The notes below the pieces were generated by a model. It did no database searches. It had not been told where the DNA came from and saw nothing but the letters and a program-made list of their open reading frames with translations. 64,000 nt of DNA from Bryobacterales bacterium (GTDB taxonomy: Bacteria > Acidobacteriota > Terriglobia > Bryobacterales > Bryobacteraceae): positions 124,001-188,000 of the forward strand of contig JADKID010000041.1 of the NCBI GenBank assembly GCA_016721425.1, read 5' to 3'. The translations under genes and the position numbers were made by a program. The number at the start of each line of letters is the position of its first letter. Position 1 is the stretch's first letter. Shown here piece by piece: positions 41,026 to 50,001 of this stretch.

Positions 41026-41283
41026 CTACTCCGGCTTCCTCCTCCGCCCTTCCTCCGACGCCCCGATTGGCGTAGTTTCGATCACCTCTTGCCGACTGAC
41101 ACCAACCCCGGCTGGCAGCTGATCGAATTGCTGCAATATGCCAGGGGTCAGATCAACAGTGACGCCATGAGTTGGCCTGACCACCTGAAACTTGTTTGTG
41201 AAGTGAGCGGAGACATCCTCCCCGCGCGTCGCGTTCTCGGCGATCCGATCAGCGGATTCTCCTGACTTCGACGTCTCCCGCAT
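41026..41283 (-). CDS. Small ribbon-helix-helix-like protein, possible orphan antitoxin
   Basis: 85 residues from ATG 41283, which has GGAGGAG at ideal spacing. The sequence 'RGEDVSAHFTNKFQVVRP' followed by 'VTVDLTPGILQQFDQLPAGVGVSRQEVIE' resembles small CopG/ribbon-helix-helix proteins, a beta strand plus helix and 'SRQ-xVI' helix, but the last helix ('TTPIGASEEGRRRK') looks poor, so it may be decaying. Lies convergent with hicA; no toxin partner is adjacent. Function inferred only from pattern. Confidence 0.5.
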   Translation of the reverse strand: MRETSKSGESADRIAENATRGEDVSAHFTNKFQVVRPTHGVTVDLTPGILQQFDQLPAGVGVSRQEVIETTPIGASEEGRRRKPE

Positions 41284-41392
41284 AGCGCTGCTCCTCCATG
41301 AAAGCACACTCCACCCCCATCCCCGCACCCTTTCGCTAAACTGGTAACAGCAGGACTGGGCACCCCTGAGGCGATCCTGCATCACCAAAACC

Positions 41393-44300
41393 ATGTCTAC
41401 CGAACCGGGACAGAAAATCACTATCAACTCTTGGCTGGAAGAAGAGCTCTATCAGCAGTTTGTCAACAATCGGCGCAGCGTCGATGACAACTGGAAGGAG
41501 GTCTTCGATTCCGAGCCGCCGCCCCTCGAGGCCGTCCCGGAAAACGTGCCGCCTCCGCCGGTGACGCAGACCGTTGCGGTGCAGCCCACGGCCACCCAAC
41601 CAGCGCCCGCCGCGGCCGCTGCCCCCTCTACGCCCGCCCTCATCCTCAGCCCGGCCGAACAGCTCGTCCCTCTCCGCGGCGCGCCCATGCGCATCGCCGA
41701 GAACATGACCGCCTCGCTCGCCGTCCCCACCGCTACCTCCCAGCGCACCATCCCCGTCAAGGTCATCGACGAGAACCGCCGCCTGCTGAACCACTGGCGC
41801 GACCTGCACGGTAAATCCAAGATCAGCTACACCCACCTCATCTCCTGGGCCATCGTCAAGGCCGCCCAGCACACGCCCGGCATCAACGACGCCTATGCCG
41901 AGGTGGATGGCCAGCCCCACCGCATCGTGCGGCCTGAGGTCAACATCGGCATCGCCGTCGATGTCGCCGGTAAGGACGGCCACCGCTCCCTCGTCGTGCC
42001 CTCCATCAAGAACGCCGGCGCCATGGGCTTCTACGAATTCCTCACCGCGTTCGATACGCTGGTGGGCAAGTCGCGCACCGGCAAGCTGATGCCCGATGAC
42101 TTCCGCGGCACCACCATTTCGCTTACCAATCCCGGCACCGTGGGCACGCTCGGCAGCGTCCCGCGCCTGATGCCCGGCCAGGGCGCCATCGTCGCCACCG
42201 GCTCCATCGATTGGCCGCCGGAGTTCCAGGGCGTCAGCGAGGAACTGCGCGCGCAGCTCGGCATCTGCAAGGTGATGACGATGTCGTGCACCTACGATCA
42301 CCGCATCATCCAGGGCGCCGAGTCCGGCGTCTTCCTCGGCCGGCTGCAGGCCCTGCTGGAGGGCGCGGACGGCTTCTACAACGACATCTTCGAGCAGACC
42401 CGCATGCCCTACCAGCCATTTCTCTGGCAGGTGGACAAGCGCAACTCCGCGCCCGGATTCGCCGACGAAAAGCGCATGGTGGAGATCGCCAAACAGGCGG
42501 CAGTGCTCCAGCTCATCAACGCCTATCGCGTGCGCGGGCACCTCATCGCCGATCTCAACCCGCTCGGCGTCGAGGCCGGCTACCACCCCGAGCTCGACCC
42601 CACCACCTACGGGCTCACCATCTGGGATTTCGATCGCGAGTTTATCACCGGCAATCTCTCCCTGGGCGGCAACCGTAGCGTCGCCACGCTCCGCCAGATC
42701 CTCGAAACGCTGCGCCAGACCTACTGCGGCCGCATCGGCTGCGAGTACATGCACATCCAGCATCCCGAGGAGAAGCGCTGGCTGCAGGAGCGCATGGAGC
42801 CGCAGGCCAACAACTGGCCGCTGGAAGACACCACCAAGCGGCGCATTCTCCTGCGTCTGGTGCAGGCCGAGAGCTTTGAGAACTTCTTGCACACGCGCTT
42901 TGTGGGGCAGAAACGGTTTTCGCTCGAGGGTGGCGAGAGCGCCATGGTGGTGCTCGACGAATGTCTGGACCGCGCGGCCAACGCGGGCGTCCAGGAGATG
43001 ATGGTGGGCATGGCCCACCGCGGGCGCCTCACCGTGCTCGCCAATATCATCGGCAAATCCATGTCGCAGGTCTTCGGCGAGTTTGAAGGCAACGCCGATC
43101 CGGAGGCCACGCAGGGCTCGGGCGACGTGAAGTATCACCTCGGCGCCAGCGGCATCCAGCGCACCGCGTCGGGCCGCGAGATCAAAGTCTCCCTCTCGCC
43201 CAATCCCAGCCATCTGGAGGCGGTGGACCCTGTCGTGGAAGGCATCGTCCGCGCCAAGCAGACGTGGATGGGCGACACGAAACGCGAGAAAGTCCTACCG
43301 ATTCTCGTTCACGGCGACGCCGCGTTTGCCGGGCAGGGCGTGGTGGCGGAGGTGCTGAACCTCTCGCTGCTCAAGGGCTACGCCACCGGCGGCACCATCC
43401 ATCTAGTCATCAACAATCAGATCGGGTTCACGTCCACGCCGGAAGAGAGCCGCTCGTCCACCTACTGCACCGACGTGGCGCGCACCGTGCAGGCGCCCAT
43501 TGTGCACGTCAATGGCGACGACCCCGAGGCGTGCGCGCGCGCCATCCAGATCGCGATCGATTACCGCATGCGGTTCAAGAAAGACGTCGTCATCGACATG
43601 GTCTGCTACCGCCGCTACGGTCACAACGAGGGCGACGATCCCAGCTACACGCAGCCGGTGATGTACCGCATCATCAAGGCGCAGCGCACCGTGGGCACCA
43701 AGTACGCCGAGCGGCTGATGCGCGAGGGCACGGTCTCCAAAGAGGCCGGCGAGCGCATCAGGCGCCAGATCCAGGACGCGCTCAACGCCGCGCACGAAGA
43801 GGCGCAGAAGAAGGGCGAGAAGTGGGAGTTGCAGGAGGTCACCGCGTTCGAGGAGGACAAGGTGCCGCTGGTCTGCCCGCGAACTGCCGTGGATGAGAGC
43901 GCCATCCGACGCGTGGTGGAGGGCATCACCACCTTCCCCGAGACCTTCACGCTGCACCCCAAACTGAAGGGCTTCATCGAAAAGCGCAAAGAGATTCTCA
44001 AGGGCGGCACGGCCGATTGGGCGATGGGCGAGGCGCTGGCTTTCGGCACTCTGGTGCTGGAGGGAACGCCGGTGCGGCTCAGCGGCCAGGATAGCGGCCG
44101 CGGGACTTTCTCTCAGCGCCATCTGGAGTACTTCGACAACAATACCGGCGACGAGTACACGCCGATGATGCACCTGGATCCCAAGCAGGGGCGCTTTGAG
44201 GTGCTGGACAGCTCGCTCTCCGAATACGGGGTGATGGGCTTTGAGTTTGGCTACTCGCTGGGTGATCCGCTCACGCTGACTCTATGGGAAGCGCAGTTTG

Positions 44301-45130
44301 GCGATTTCGCCAACGGCTCGCAGATCATGATTGATCAGTTCATTGCGTCCTGCGAGGCCAAGTGGGGCCAGCCCAGCGGACTGGTGCTGCTGCTGCCGCA
44401 CGGCTACGAGGGGCAGGGGCCGGAGCACTCCAGCGCGCGCATCGAGCGCTTTCTGCAACTGTGTGCAGAAGAGAATCTTCAGGTCTGCAACGTCACCACG
44501 CCGGCGCAGTATTTCCACCTGCTGCGGCGGCAGATGTACGGCGGTACGGACCGCCGCGGGTTGCGCAAGCCGCTCATCCTCTTTACGCCCAAGAGCCTGC
44601 TGCGCCACCCGAAGGTGGTCAGCACGCTGGAGGACTTCACGCACGGCCACTTTGAGCCGGTGATCGGGGACTCCGGCACGCAGGCGCCGGACCGCGTCGC
44701 CAAGGTGATGTTCTGCTCCGGCAAGATCTACTACGAATTGCTGGCGGAGCGCGAAAAGCGCGGCGCCACCAACGCCGCGATCATCCGGCTGGAGCAGATG
44801 TATCCGTGGCCGGCAGAGGAGATCGAGAACGTTCTGTGGCGCTACCCCTCCACCGCGGAGATCGTCTGGGTGCAGGAAGAGCCGCGCAACCAGGGGCCCT
44901 TCCTTTTCGTGCGCGACAAGCTGGAGCCGATGCTGGCCAATACGCGGAGAAATCTGCGCTATGCGGGCCGGCCGGAGGCAGCCGCGCCGTCAGCCGGATC
45001 TGCCAAGCGTCACGCGCAGGAACAGGCGGCCGTCGTGGAAGATGCGTTCTCCGGGGGCAGCCCGGCGCGCCCGCGGCGCTACCGCGTGGTGCCCAAGCGG
45101 ACCACGGCAATGATCGAAGACCGGGCCTAA
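41393..45130 (+). CDS. kgd: Multifunctional 2-oxoglutarate dehydrogenase/decarboxylase (E2-E1 fusion)
   Basis: 1245 residues. Order: short N-terminal helix ('WLEEELYQQFVNNRRSVDDNWKEVF'), Pro/Ala linker (about 50-90), a dihydrolipoyl-succinyltransferase-type catalytic domain (about 95-330; 'CTYDHRIIQGAESGVFLGRLQALLEG' with active-site His) but no lipoyl domain, then the ThDP-dependent E1 ('MAHRGRL', 'GDAAFAGQGVV...INNQIGFTST' metal/ThDP loop, 'RRYGHNEGDDP'). This is the architecture of mycobacterial Kgd and corynebacterial OdhA, which works with a separate lipoyl E2 and E3. Converts 2-oxoglutarate to succinyl-CoA with those partners. A terminator-like hairpin follows. Confidence 0.95.
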   Translation: MSTEPGQKITINSWLEEELYQQFVNNRRSVDDNWKEVFDSEPPPLEAVPENVPPPPVTQTVAVQPTATQPAPAAAAAPSTPALILSPAEQLVPLRGAPMRIAENMTASLAVPTATSQRTIPVKVIDENRRLLNHWRDLHGKSKISYTHLISWAIVKAAQHTPGINDAYAEVDGQPHRIVRPEVNIGIAVDVAGKDGHRSLVVPSIKNAGAMGFYEFLTAFDTLVGKSRTGKLMPDDFRGTTISLTNPGTVGTLGSVPRLMPGQGAIVATGSIDWPPEFQGVSEELRAQLGICKVMTMSCTYDHRIIQGAESGVFLGRLQALLEGADGFYNDIFEQTRMPYQPFLWQVDKRNSAPGFADEKRMVEIAKQAAVLQLINAYRVRGHLIADLNPLGVEAGYHPELDPTTYGLTIWDFDREFITGNLSLGGNRSVATLRQILETLRQTYCGRIGCEYMHIQHPEEKRWLQERMEPQANNWPLEDTTKRRILLRLVQAESFENFLHTRFVGQKRFSLEGGESAMVVLDECLDRAANAGVQEMMVGMAHRGRLTVLANIIGKSMSQVFGEFEGNADPEATQGSGDVKYHLGASGIQRTASGREIKVSLSPNPSHLEAVDPVVEGIVRAKQTWMGDTKREKVLPILVHGDAAFAGQGVVAEVLNLSLLKGYATGGTIHLVINNQIGFTSTPEESRSSTYCTDVARTVQAPIVHVNGDDPEACARAIQIAIDYRMRFKKDVVIDMVCYRRYGHNEGDDPSYTQPVMYRIIKAQRTVGTKYAERLMREGTVSKEAGERIRRQIQDALNAAHEEAQKKGEKWELQEVTAFEEDKVPLVCPRTAVDESAIRRVVEGITTFPETFTLHPKLKGFIEKRKEILKGGTADWAMGEALAFGTLVLEGTPVRLSGQDSGRGTFSQRHLEYFDNNTGDEYTPMMHLDPKQGRFEVLDSSLSEYGVMGFEFGYSLGDPLTLTLWEAQFGDFANGSQIMIDQFIASCEAKWGQPSGLVLLLPHGYEGQGPEHSSARIERFLQLCAEENLQVCNVTTPAQYFHLLRRQMYGGTDRRGLRKPLILFTPKSLLRHPKVVSTLEDFTHGHFEPVIGDSGTQAPDRVAKVMFCSGKIYYELLAEREKRGATNAAIIRLEQMYPWPAEEIENVLWRYPSTAEIVWVQEEPRNQGPFLFVRDKLEPMLANTRRNLRYAGRPEAAAPSAGSAKRHAQEQAAVVEDAFSGGSPARPRRYRVVPKRTTAMIEDRA

Positions 45131-45137
45131 AAACAAA

Positions 45138-45177
45138 CTCCGCCGCAGCCGGGGAGGAGGTCCGTCTGCGGCGGGAG
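45138..45177 (+). terminator. Terminator-like hairpin after kgd
   Basis: Arms CTCCGCCGCAG (45138-45148) and CTGCGGCGGGAG (45166-45177) pair over about 11 bases with one bulge, beginning 8 bases after the kgd stop, followed by CTTTC. The T tract is weak. A second 6-base hairpin, CCCGTG/CACGGG (45221-45238), precedes a run of six T at 45248-45253. Confidence 0.5.
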
Positions 45178-45258
45178 CTTTCCCGCACGGTGCGCGGTTC
45201 TGGTTATCTTACAGCAGAATCCCGTGGACGTGCACGGGAAATTTCACTTTTTTGTCAG

Positions 45259-45951
45259 TCAGCGCCGCGTGCCCGCCACCATGTTGCCGATCAGGGCGCC
45301 AGAGAACGCGCCAAAGTACACGTCCGACGGATAGTGACGGTTCCCTGAGAGGCGCGACAGGCTGATCACCACAGCCGTGCCGTACAGCGTGATGCCCAGC
45401 CATTTCGGACAGCGCGGGTGACGTGCCACGGCGGTCGCCACGGCGAAGGCCGTCATGGCGTGGCCGGAGGGGAAGCTATCGCCGCCACTCCAGAAACTGC
45501 CGCGCGAGCGAGGCGCGTCCGGGCGCTCTCGCCGGGTCACCACCTTCAACGCATACGTCACGGCCAGGGCGTCGCCCAGGGCCAGCAAGCCGTTCCGCCC
45601 CATCGTCTTGGCTGCCGGTTTGTCGGCGGCAGCGCCATAAACCGTCGTCAGGCCAACTGCCAACCCGAGGCCGTAGGCCGTGCCAAGGTTCGAGGCCCGG
45701 CCGCTCCACTTGATCTGATCCGGCGAGTTCGGCATGGCGTCGATCAGGCGACGGTCCACAGATTTCAGTGCCACCGTACCGCCCACCAGCGGGACGGCCA
45801 GCGTCCAGAACTGGCGCTGGTTCATGCGGAAAGGCGCCGTCCAGATCCGCTTCTGATCGTGCGCGAAATCCTTGGCGAAGTCCTTCACATAACTCTGCGC
45901 CGGGGCCAGCGAGGCGGTGAGTAGGAGGCCCCACAGAACGCGCGTCACCAT
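45259..45951 (-). CDS. PAP2-superfamily phosphatase
   Basis: 230 residues. Signal/anchor at the N-terminus, several membrane helices and the full phosphatase signature in three parts: 'KVVTRRERPDAP' (K-x6-RP), 'DSFPSGHAM' (PSGH) and 'SRLSGNRHYPSD' (SR-x5-H-x3-D). Removes phosphate from lipid or small-molecule phosphates such as undecaprenyl-pyrophosphate or lipid A. Start overlaps the end of the kinase-like gene by 7 bases, so the two are co-translated; third gene of the envelope operon 48658-45259. Confidence 0.92.
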   Translation of the reverse strand: MVTRVLWGLLLTASLAPAQSYVKDFAKDFAHDQKRIWTAPFRMNQRQFWTLAVPLVGGTVALKSVDRRLIDAMPNSPDQIKWSGRASNLGTAYGLGLAVGLTTVYGAAADKPAAKTMGRNGLLALGDALAVTYALKVVTRRERPDAPRSRGSFWSGGDSFPSGHAMTAFAVATAVARHPRCPKWLGITLYGTAVVISLSRLSGNRHYPSDVYFGAFSGALIGNMVAGTRR

Positions 45952-47468
45952 TTTCGCTCCACACCTACAATCTTCGAGCCCATCACATGCACAGTCACCG
46001 TCTTCTCGGGCTTGCCCTTCTCATAGATGCGATGCACTTGGTACTGCCCCTGCGACGCCATCGTCTGGAAGAACTCGCGCGGCGCGCTGAAGCCGTGCTT
46101 CACGGCCAGGTCGTCAAACCGCAGCGCCTCGCCTTCCATGCGGAAATTGTCCACCGCCAGCACCTTCGTGAAGTAGGTCCGCCCGATCTTGTCGCGTCGC
46201 TCGGCCAGAGTGCGGGTCAAATACTGCACCGTCTCCGCATTGCTGTACTGGCCTGTCTCCACCATCGCCCGGATGTCGGCGTCGGTGAACGCCATCACTT
46301 GCTTCGCCGCCCAATACGCATCGTCCAGCCCCATTTGCGTGAAGGCCGGATTTGGGTAGTTCGAGCGCCATTTCTCGGGATCGAACACCTTGGATTCAAT
46401 CCGCCCCACCGCGCGGTTCTTTGGGAACCGGGCCGTTTCCCAGGGTTCCGGCGCAAAGCCGAGCTGCCCCATCTTCTTCGGCACTTTCGTGTATGGCAGC
46501 GGCACGATGTGCTCATTGCCAAAACGCGTATCCTTCGGCATGTCGCTATCGGAGCCGAGGATCGAGCCGAAATCGAGAAGGAAGTGCTTCACGTAGGGCA
46601 CGCCATTCTCTTCCACCAGCACATCCAGCGAATTCCGCGCCTTAGCATCGGTATGATTCAACCACGCGCAGAAGACGCGCAATCCGCGCAATTCGCGCCG
46701 GTCTTCGTGCGGGATCACGTCGTTGGGGTCATCCGCGCGGGTGCCCTCGTACAGAAATGGGCCCAAAGGCTTGCCTGGCGCCGCCAGACTTGCCACTACG
46801 CGCAGCGTGCCATCGGCGTTTCGCGCCATGCGCAGTTGGATCAATTCGATATCGCTCTTGCGCATCGGCCGCGGCTTGCCGTTGACTCCGCTGACGGTCG
46901 CCTTGGGGCTGATCGTCAGGTCGCTGCTCTTCAGATTCAGAATGTAGTTTTCTGTTGTGTTGTAGCCCAGCGCGAAAAAGAACCGCGAGCCGATCACGTC
47001 GGCCGAGGTGGCCAGTTCCGGGCTGGTACGCGGGTCGGGTTTGACGAAATAGAGGCGGCCGCTGGCATCCGTCATGCGGAATCCCGGCGTGATGCCGTCC
47101 GTTTTCGCGCCCACCACCTGGAACGGCGGCAGCGGGGGGTGGCTGTCGCCCGGGCCCCGCTTCAGTTCCTCCACCGTCATGCGGGCGCGCCCGTGGCGAT
47201 TCGTATACCACTCGCTATCCAGCACGTCGCCCACCGTGTTGATGCCCTGCGACGCCCTCGGCGCCGGTAGCGGCGGACGCGCGGATTGCCAGATGAAGTC
47301 GTAGAAATCGTCCGGGTTCTGCACTCTGACATTCCGCGCCGGCAGCGGCCTAGGCGCCCGTGCAATGGGGTCGTCCGGAAAGAAGTGGGGCGCCTGCGCC
47401 AGCGCCGCCGCCGCTAGAACAAATAGCGGAAGAGATCGCGTGAATAGACGTCGCTGAATTTGAACCAT
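45945..47468 (-). CDS. Secreted protein with protein-kinase-like motifs
   Basis: 507 residues, signal peptide ('SLPLFVLAAAALAQA'). I do not recognise a named family. Seen: a Lys in a strand-like 'RLYFVKPDP' (K143), then an 'ELATSADVIGSRFFFALGY' helix, a catalytic-loop-like N271-H-T-D274-A-K276-A-R-N279 and a metal-loop-like D299-F-G301 in 'KHFLLDFGSILG', in the order and rough spacing of kinase folds (VAIK lysine, HxDxKxxN, DFG). The C-terminal 200 residues show no obvious motif. A periplasmic or surface kinase or pseudokinase is a hypothesis. Start overlaps the barrel gene by 55 bases and end overlaps PAP2 by 7. Confidence 0.7.
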   Translation of the reverse strand: MVQIQRRLFTRSLPLFVLAAAALAQAPHFFPDDPIARAPRPLPARNVRVQNPDDFYDFIWQSARPPLPAPRASQGINTVGDVLDSEWYTNRHGRARMTVEELKRGPGDSHPPLPPFQVVGAKTDGITPGFRMTDASGRLYFVKPDPRTSPELATSADVIGSRFFFALGYNTTENYILNLKSSDLTISPKATVSGVNGKPRPMRKSDIELIQLRMARNADGTLRVVASLAAPGKPLGPFLYEGTRADDPNDVIPHEDRRELRGLRVFCAWLNHTDAKARNSLDVLVEENGVPYVKHFLLDFGSILGSDSDMPKDTRFGNEHIVPLPYTKVPKKMGQLGFAPEPWETARFPKNRAVGRIESKVFDPEKWRSNYPNPAFTQMGLDDAYWAAKQVMAFTDADIRAMVETGQYSNAETVQYLTRTLAERRDKIGRTYFTKVLAVDNFRMEGEALRFDDLAVKHGFSAPREFFQTMASQGQYQVHRIYEKGKPEKTVTVHVMGSKIVGVERKW

Positions 47469-48658
47469 ATGGAAAACCCTTCGCGGCTGAAGCCGGTGTC
47501 GACACGCATCACCACGGCATCACGCGTTTTGAATCGGAATCCGAAGCCTCCGCTGTAGCGCAGGTTGTTCAGGCTGAGATCACTGGCCTTGGGGAAGACC
47601 TTGCCCGCATCCAGGAAGAGGGCCATGTCGAAGCCCGGCATCACCTCCCAGCGGTACTCGCCCGATAGCGCCACGCTGTTGTTGTCGCGATACCGGAAAC
47701 GGGCGTAGCCGCGCAGATCGTGCGAATCCCCCAGGGTGGGCTGCAGGTAGAACGGAACCAACTGGCCGGGCTTCGTCCAGGTCAGATTCGTCGAGGCGTG
47801 CAGCGCAATCACGCGCTTCTCGTTGAAAAACGGAATGTACTGCTCCGTCCATCCATCAAATCGGCGGAAGGCGTAGCGGTTGACGTTGACGTCGTCGAAC
47901 AAGAGAAACCGCGCTTCGTAGTTGCCGCCCCTATGGGGATCGCCGGGCTTGTCCAGATTGTTGTACTCGATATACGGGCCGTAGCGGACGAAGCTTGTCT
48001 GCTGGTGAATCCCCGGAGCCTGCGAGGCGGTGAAGACCTTCTCCGAGGACGGGCCGTCGCCCGAGGTGCCAGGCCCAACATTGACGCCCAGAAATCCGCC
48101 GTAGAAACCGAGACTCGTCTTCCTCCGATCCGGCCGCCACGAGAACCGGCCGTCGAATGAGCTGTCCTCCTGACGGTAGTTGGTGCGGTCCTCCTTCCGC
48201 GAATTCGGACCGGAGCCGTAGTAATCGATGGAGTTAGCGTCGGAGTGGCGGGCGTAGAAATCCGCCCGCAGACGATCGCCCGCCAGGTGCGGCAGAGAGA
48301 GCAGCGTCGACGCGGCCCAGTATTGATTCAGGCTGCCGGCCAGTGAGAACTTGAAATCCAGCTTCTCTCCGAGCAGGTCGGGGCGCGAATAGAGCGGCCC
48401 CAGGCCGAAGCCTGAGCCAGACATCAACCCGCCCAGGCGAACCGTCCACCCGACTTTCGGCGTGAAGAAACTGCCGAGTGGTTTGGAGACGTATCGCCGG
48501 AACAACTCCTCGTCTCGCGTGATGACCGGCGCCGCTACCTTCGCCGCCTTCTCGCTCTGCGCGCGAGCCAATTCCTCTTCCCGTGATGCCGGGGGTTCCT
48601 GGGCGGTGATTGTCCCGGCTAGCATCATCGCCGGTACCACGAAATGAAGCAAGGTCAA
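47414..48658 (-). CDS. Outer-membrane beta-barrel protein (D15/TamA/BamA-like)
   Basis: 414 residues. Signal peptide ('FVVPAMMLAGTITAQ'), a short periplasmic lead, then alternating hydrophobic/hydrophilic strands with many aromatic ends and a final residue Phe ('YSRDLFRYLF'), the C-terminal signal of outer-membrane barrels. 'YARFRYRDNNSVALSGEYRWEVMPGFDMALFLDAGKV' region is the D15/surface-antigen repeat typical of BamA/TamA relatives; no POTRA domains are evident, so it may be a small barrel-only member. First gene of a three-gene overlapping operon. Confidence 0.8.
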   Translation of the reverse strand: MTLLHFVVPAMMLAGTITAQEPPASREEELARAQSEKAAKVAAPVITRDEELFRRYVSKPLGSFFTPKVGWTVRLGGLMSGSGFGLGPLYSRPDLLGEKLDFKFSLAGSLNQYWAASTLLSLPHLAGDRLRADFYARHSDANSIDYYGSGPNSRKEDRTNYRQEDSSFDGRFSWRPDRRKTSLGFYGGFLGVNVGPGTSGDGPSSEKVFTASQAPGIHQQTSFVRYGPYIEYNNLDKPGDPHRGGNYEARFLLFDDVNVNRYAFRRFDGWTEQYIPFFNEKRVIALHASTNLTWTKPGQLVPFYLQPTLGDSHDLRGYARFRYRDNNSVALSGEYRWEVMPGFDMALFLDAGKVFPKASDLSLNNLRYSGGFGFRFKTRDAVVMRVDTGFSREGFSIWFKFSDVYSRDLFRYLF

Positions 48659-49984
48659 CTAGCGAAACCGTCCTCGGCCCAACATACCACGCCCCGGCGG
48701 TGGTGGAGGTGGCGGCTCCGGCTCCGGCGGGGGAGCCGGCTTCCGCACCCGCCCGTCGAGCCTCGCGGCGATCCGCTCGTCCCTCGCCTTGGCAAACTTC
48801 GGCTGGTCCGGCGTCAGCCCGCTGGCCTCGGTCACCTCTTCGTCGGTGACTTCCATCGCAGTCGGCATGTACTTCGTGAAGTAGTTCTTCAAACGATCCT
48901 GGACGATGCGCTCGGCTGATTTCAGGAACAGCAGCAGGATCTCTTCCCCAGGCACCTTCTTGAGCGCGTCAAACGTCTGTGACGCCTTGGAGAGCTTGGC
49001 CGATTTCAGCAGCGCCTCCAGCTTTTTGATGCGGGCTTCCAGCTTCTGCCATGGGTCGGCTTCCTCTTTGGACATCTTCGTGTTCTCGAGCAGCGCCGCC
49101 TTCTCCTTTGGCGTCAGCAACTGCGTCAGGCAGAACATGTTCAGCGCGTACCAGTCCACCGAGAACGGCGCGCCGAACGGGATCATCGCCTTCGCCTTGG
49201 CTAGTTTGGCGAAGGCGCCCGGATTCAACTTGGCGCCGGTGAGACCAGGCGAGAAGAGCTGGAGCAGCTTAAACTCCTCCAGTGCCTTCAAGACTTCCGA
49301 CGGCGACGGCTCCAGGGCCAGATGCCGCAACTCCGTGAACAGCGCCCGCGCCGGGATGTACTTCTCCATGCCCGCTTCCCGCGCGTTGTGGAACTGCTGC
49401 ATGGTGCGCTCGTGCACCTCGAATCCCATTCGCGCCTTAAACCGGATCAGGCGCAGGATGCGAATCGGGTCGTCATAGAGCGAGTAGTTCGAAATGGCCC
49501 GCAACTCCTTGCGTTCCAGGTCTGAGGCGCCGTTGGTGGGATCCACCATCAGGCCGCGCGATGCCCGGTTTAACGAGAGCGCGATGGCGTTGATCGTGAA
49601 GTCGCGGCCGCGCAGGTCTTCGTGAATCGTCGCCGGGCTGACCTGCGGGCGCGCGCCCGGCTTGCCATACTTCTCCTGGCGGGCCATGGAGATCTCGCAC
49701 ATCACTCCATTGGGGAACTGCAGTTCGGCCGTCTTGCGGTGCTCGTCGGTGGAGAGAATCTGGGCGTTGTTGCGCTTGGCCACATCCTTGGCGAGCTTCG
49801 CCGCGGGCCCTTCGACGGTGAAATCGAGGTCGCGGATCGGGAAGCCCCCCAGCATGTCGCGCATGGCGCCGCCCGTCAGAAACAGGCTCAGATTCGCCTC
49901 GGCGGCGGCCGCCTGGACGGCGGTGAGAACGGCACTCTGCTCTGGGCTCAGGTGGCTCTCCAGGATGAACATGTAATCGCTCAT
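48659..49984 (-). CDS. CCA tRNA nucleotidyltransferase / poly(A)-polymerase family
   Basis: 441 residues. Nucleotidyltransferase head 'LFLTGGAMRDMLGGFPIRDLDFTVEG' (GG and DxD), 'RRDFTINAIALSL'-like motif ('RGRDFTINAIALSL'), 'DDPIRILRLIRFKARMGFEV', then a helical body and an unusual Pro-rich tail (about 415-441: 'PPPEPEPPPPPPPGRG') ending with an Arg/Gly-rich end. Adds or repairs the 3' CCA of tRNAs. ATG 49984 is preceded by GGAAG; the frame is open far upstream but not coding. Abuts the barrel gene in the same direction with no gap. Confidence 0.9.
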   Translation of the reverse strand: MSDYMFILESHLSPEQSAVLTAVQAAAAEANLSLFLTGGAMRDMLGGFPIRDLDFTVEGPAAKLAKDVAKRNNAQILSTDEHRKTAELQFPNGVMCEISMARQEKYGKPGARPQVSPATIHEDLRGRDFTINAIALSLNRASRGLMVDPTNGASDLERKELRAISNYSLYDDPIRILRLIRFKARMGFEVHERTMQQFHNAREAGMEKYIPARALFTELRHLALEPSPSEVLKALEEFKLLQLFSPGLTGAKLNPGAFAKLAKAKAMIPFGAPFSVDWYALNMFCLTQLLTPKEKAALLENTKMSKEEADPWQKLEARIKKLEALLKSAKLSKASQTFDALKKVPGEEILLLFLKSAERIVQDRLKNYFTKYMPTAMEVTDEEVTEASGLTPDQPKFAKARDERIAARLDGRVRKPAPPPEPEPPPPPPPGRGMLGRGRFR

Positions 49985-50001
49985 GAATCTTCCATCTCCG
50001 G

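Noticed and set aside
41336..43213. 625-codon open frame antisense to the 2-oxoglutarate dehydrogenase
   Set aside because: Shadow of the kgd frame with no motif; kgd is continuous across it.
45221..45238. Second hairpin CCCGTG-GACGTG-CACGGG considered as a terminator
   Set aside because: Stem only six bases and separated from the T run by nine bases; recorded only as a note to the kgd terminator.
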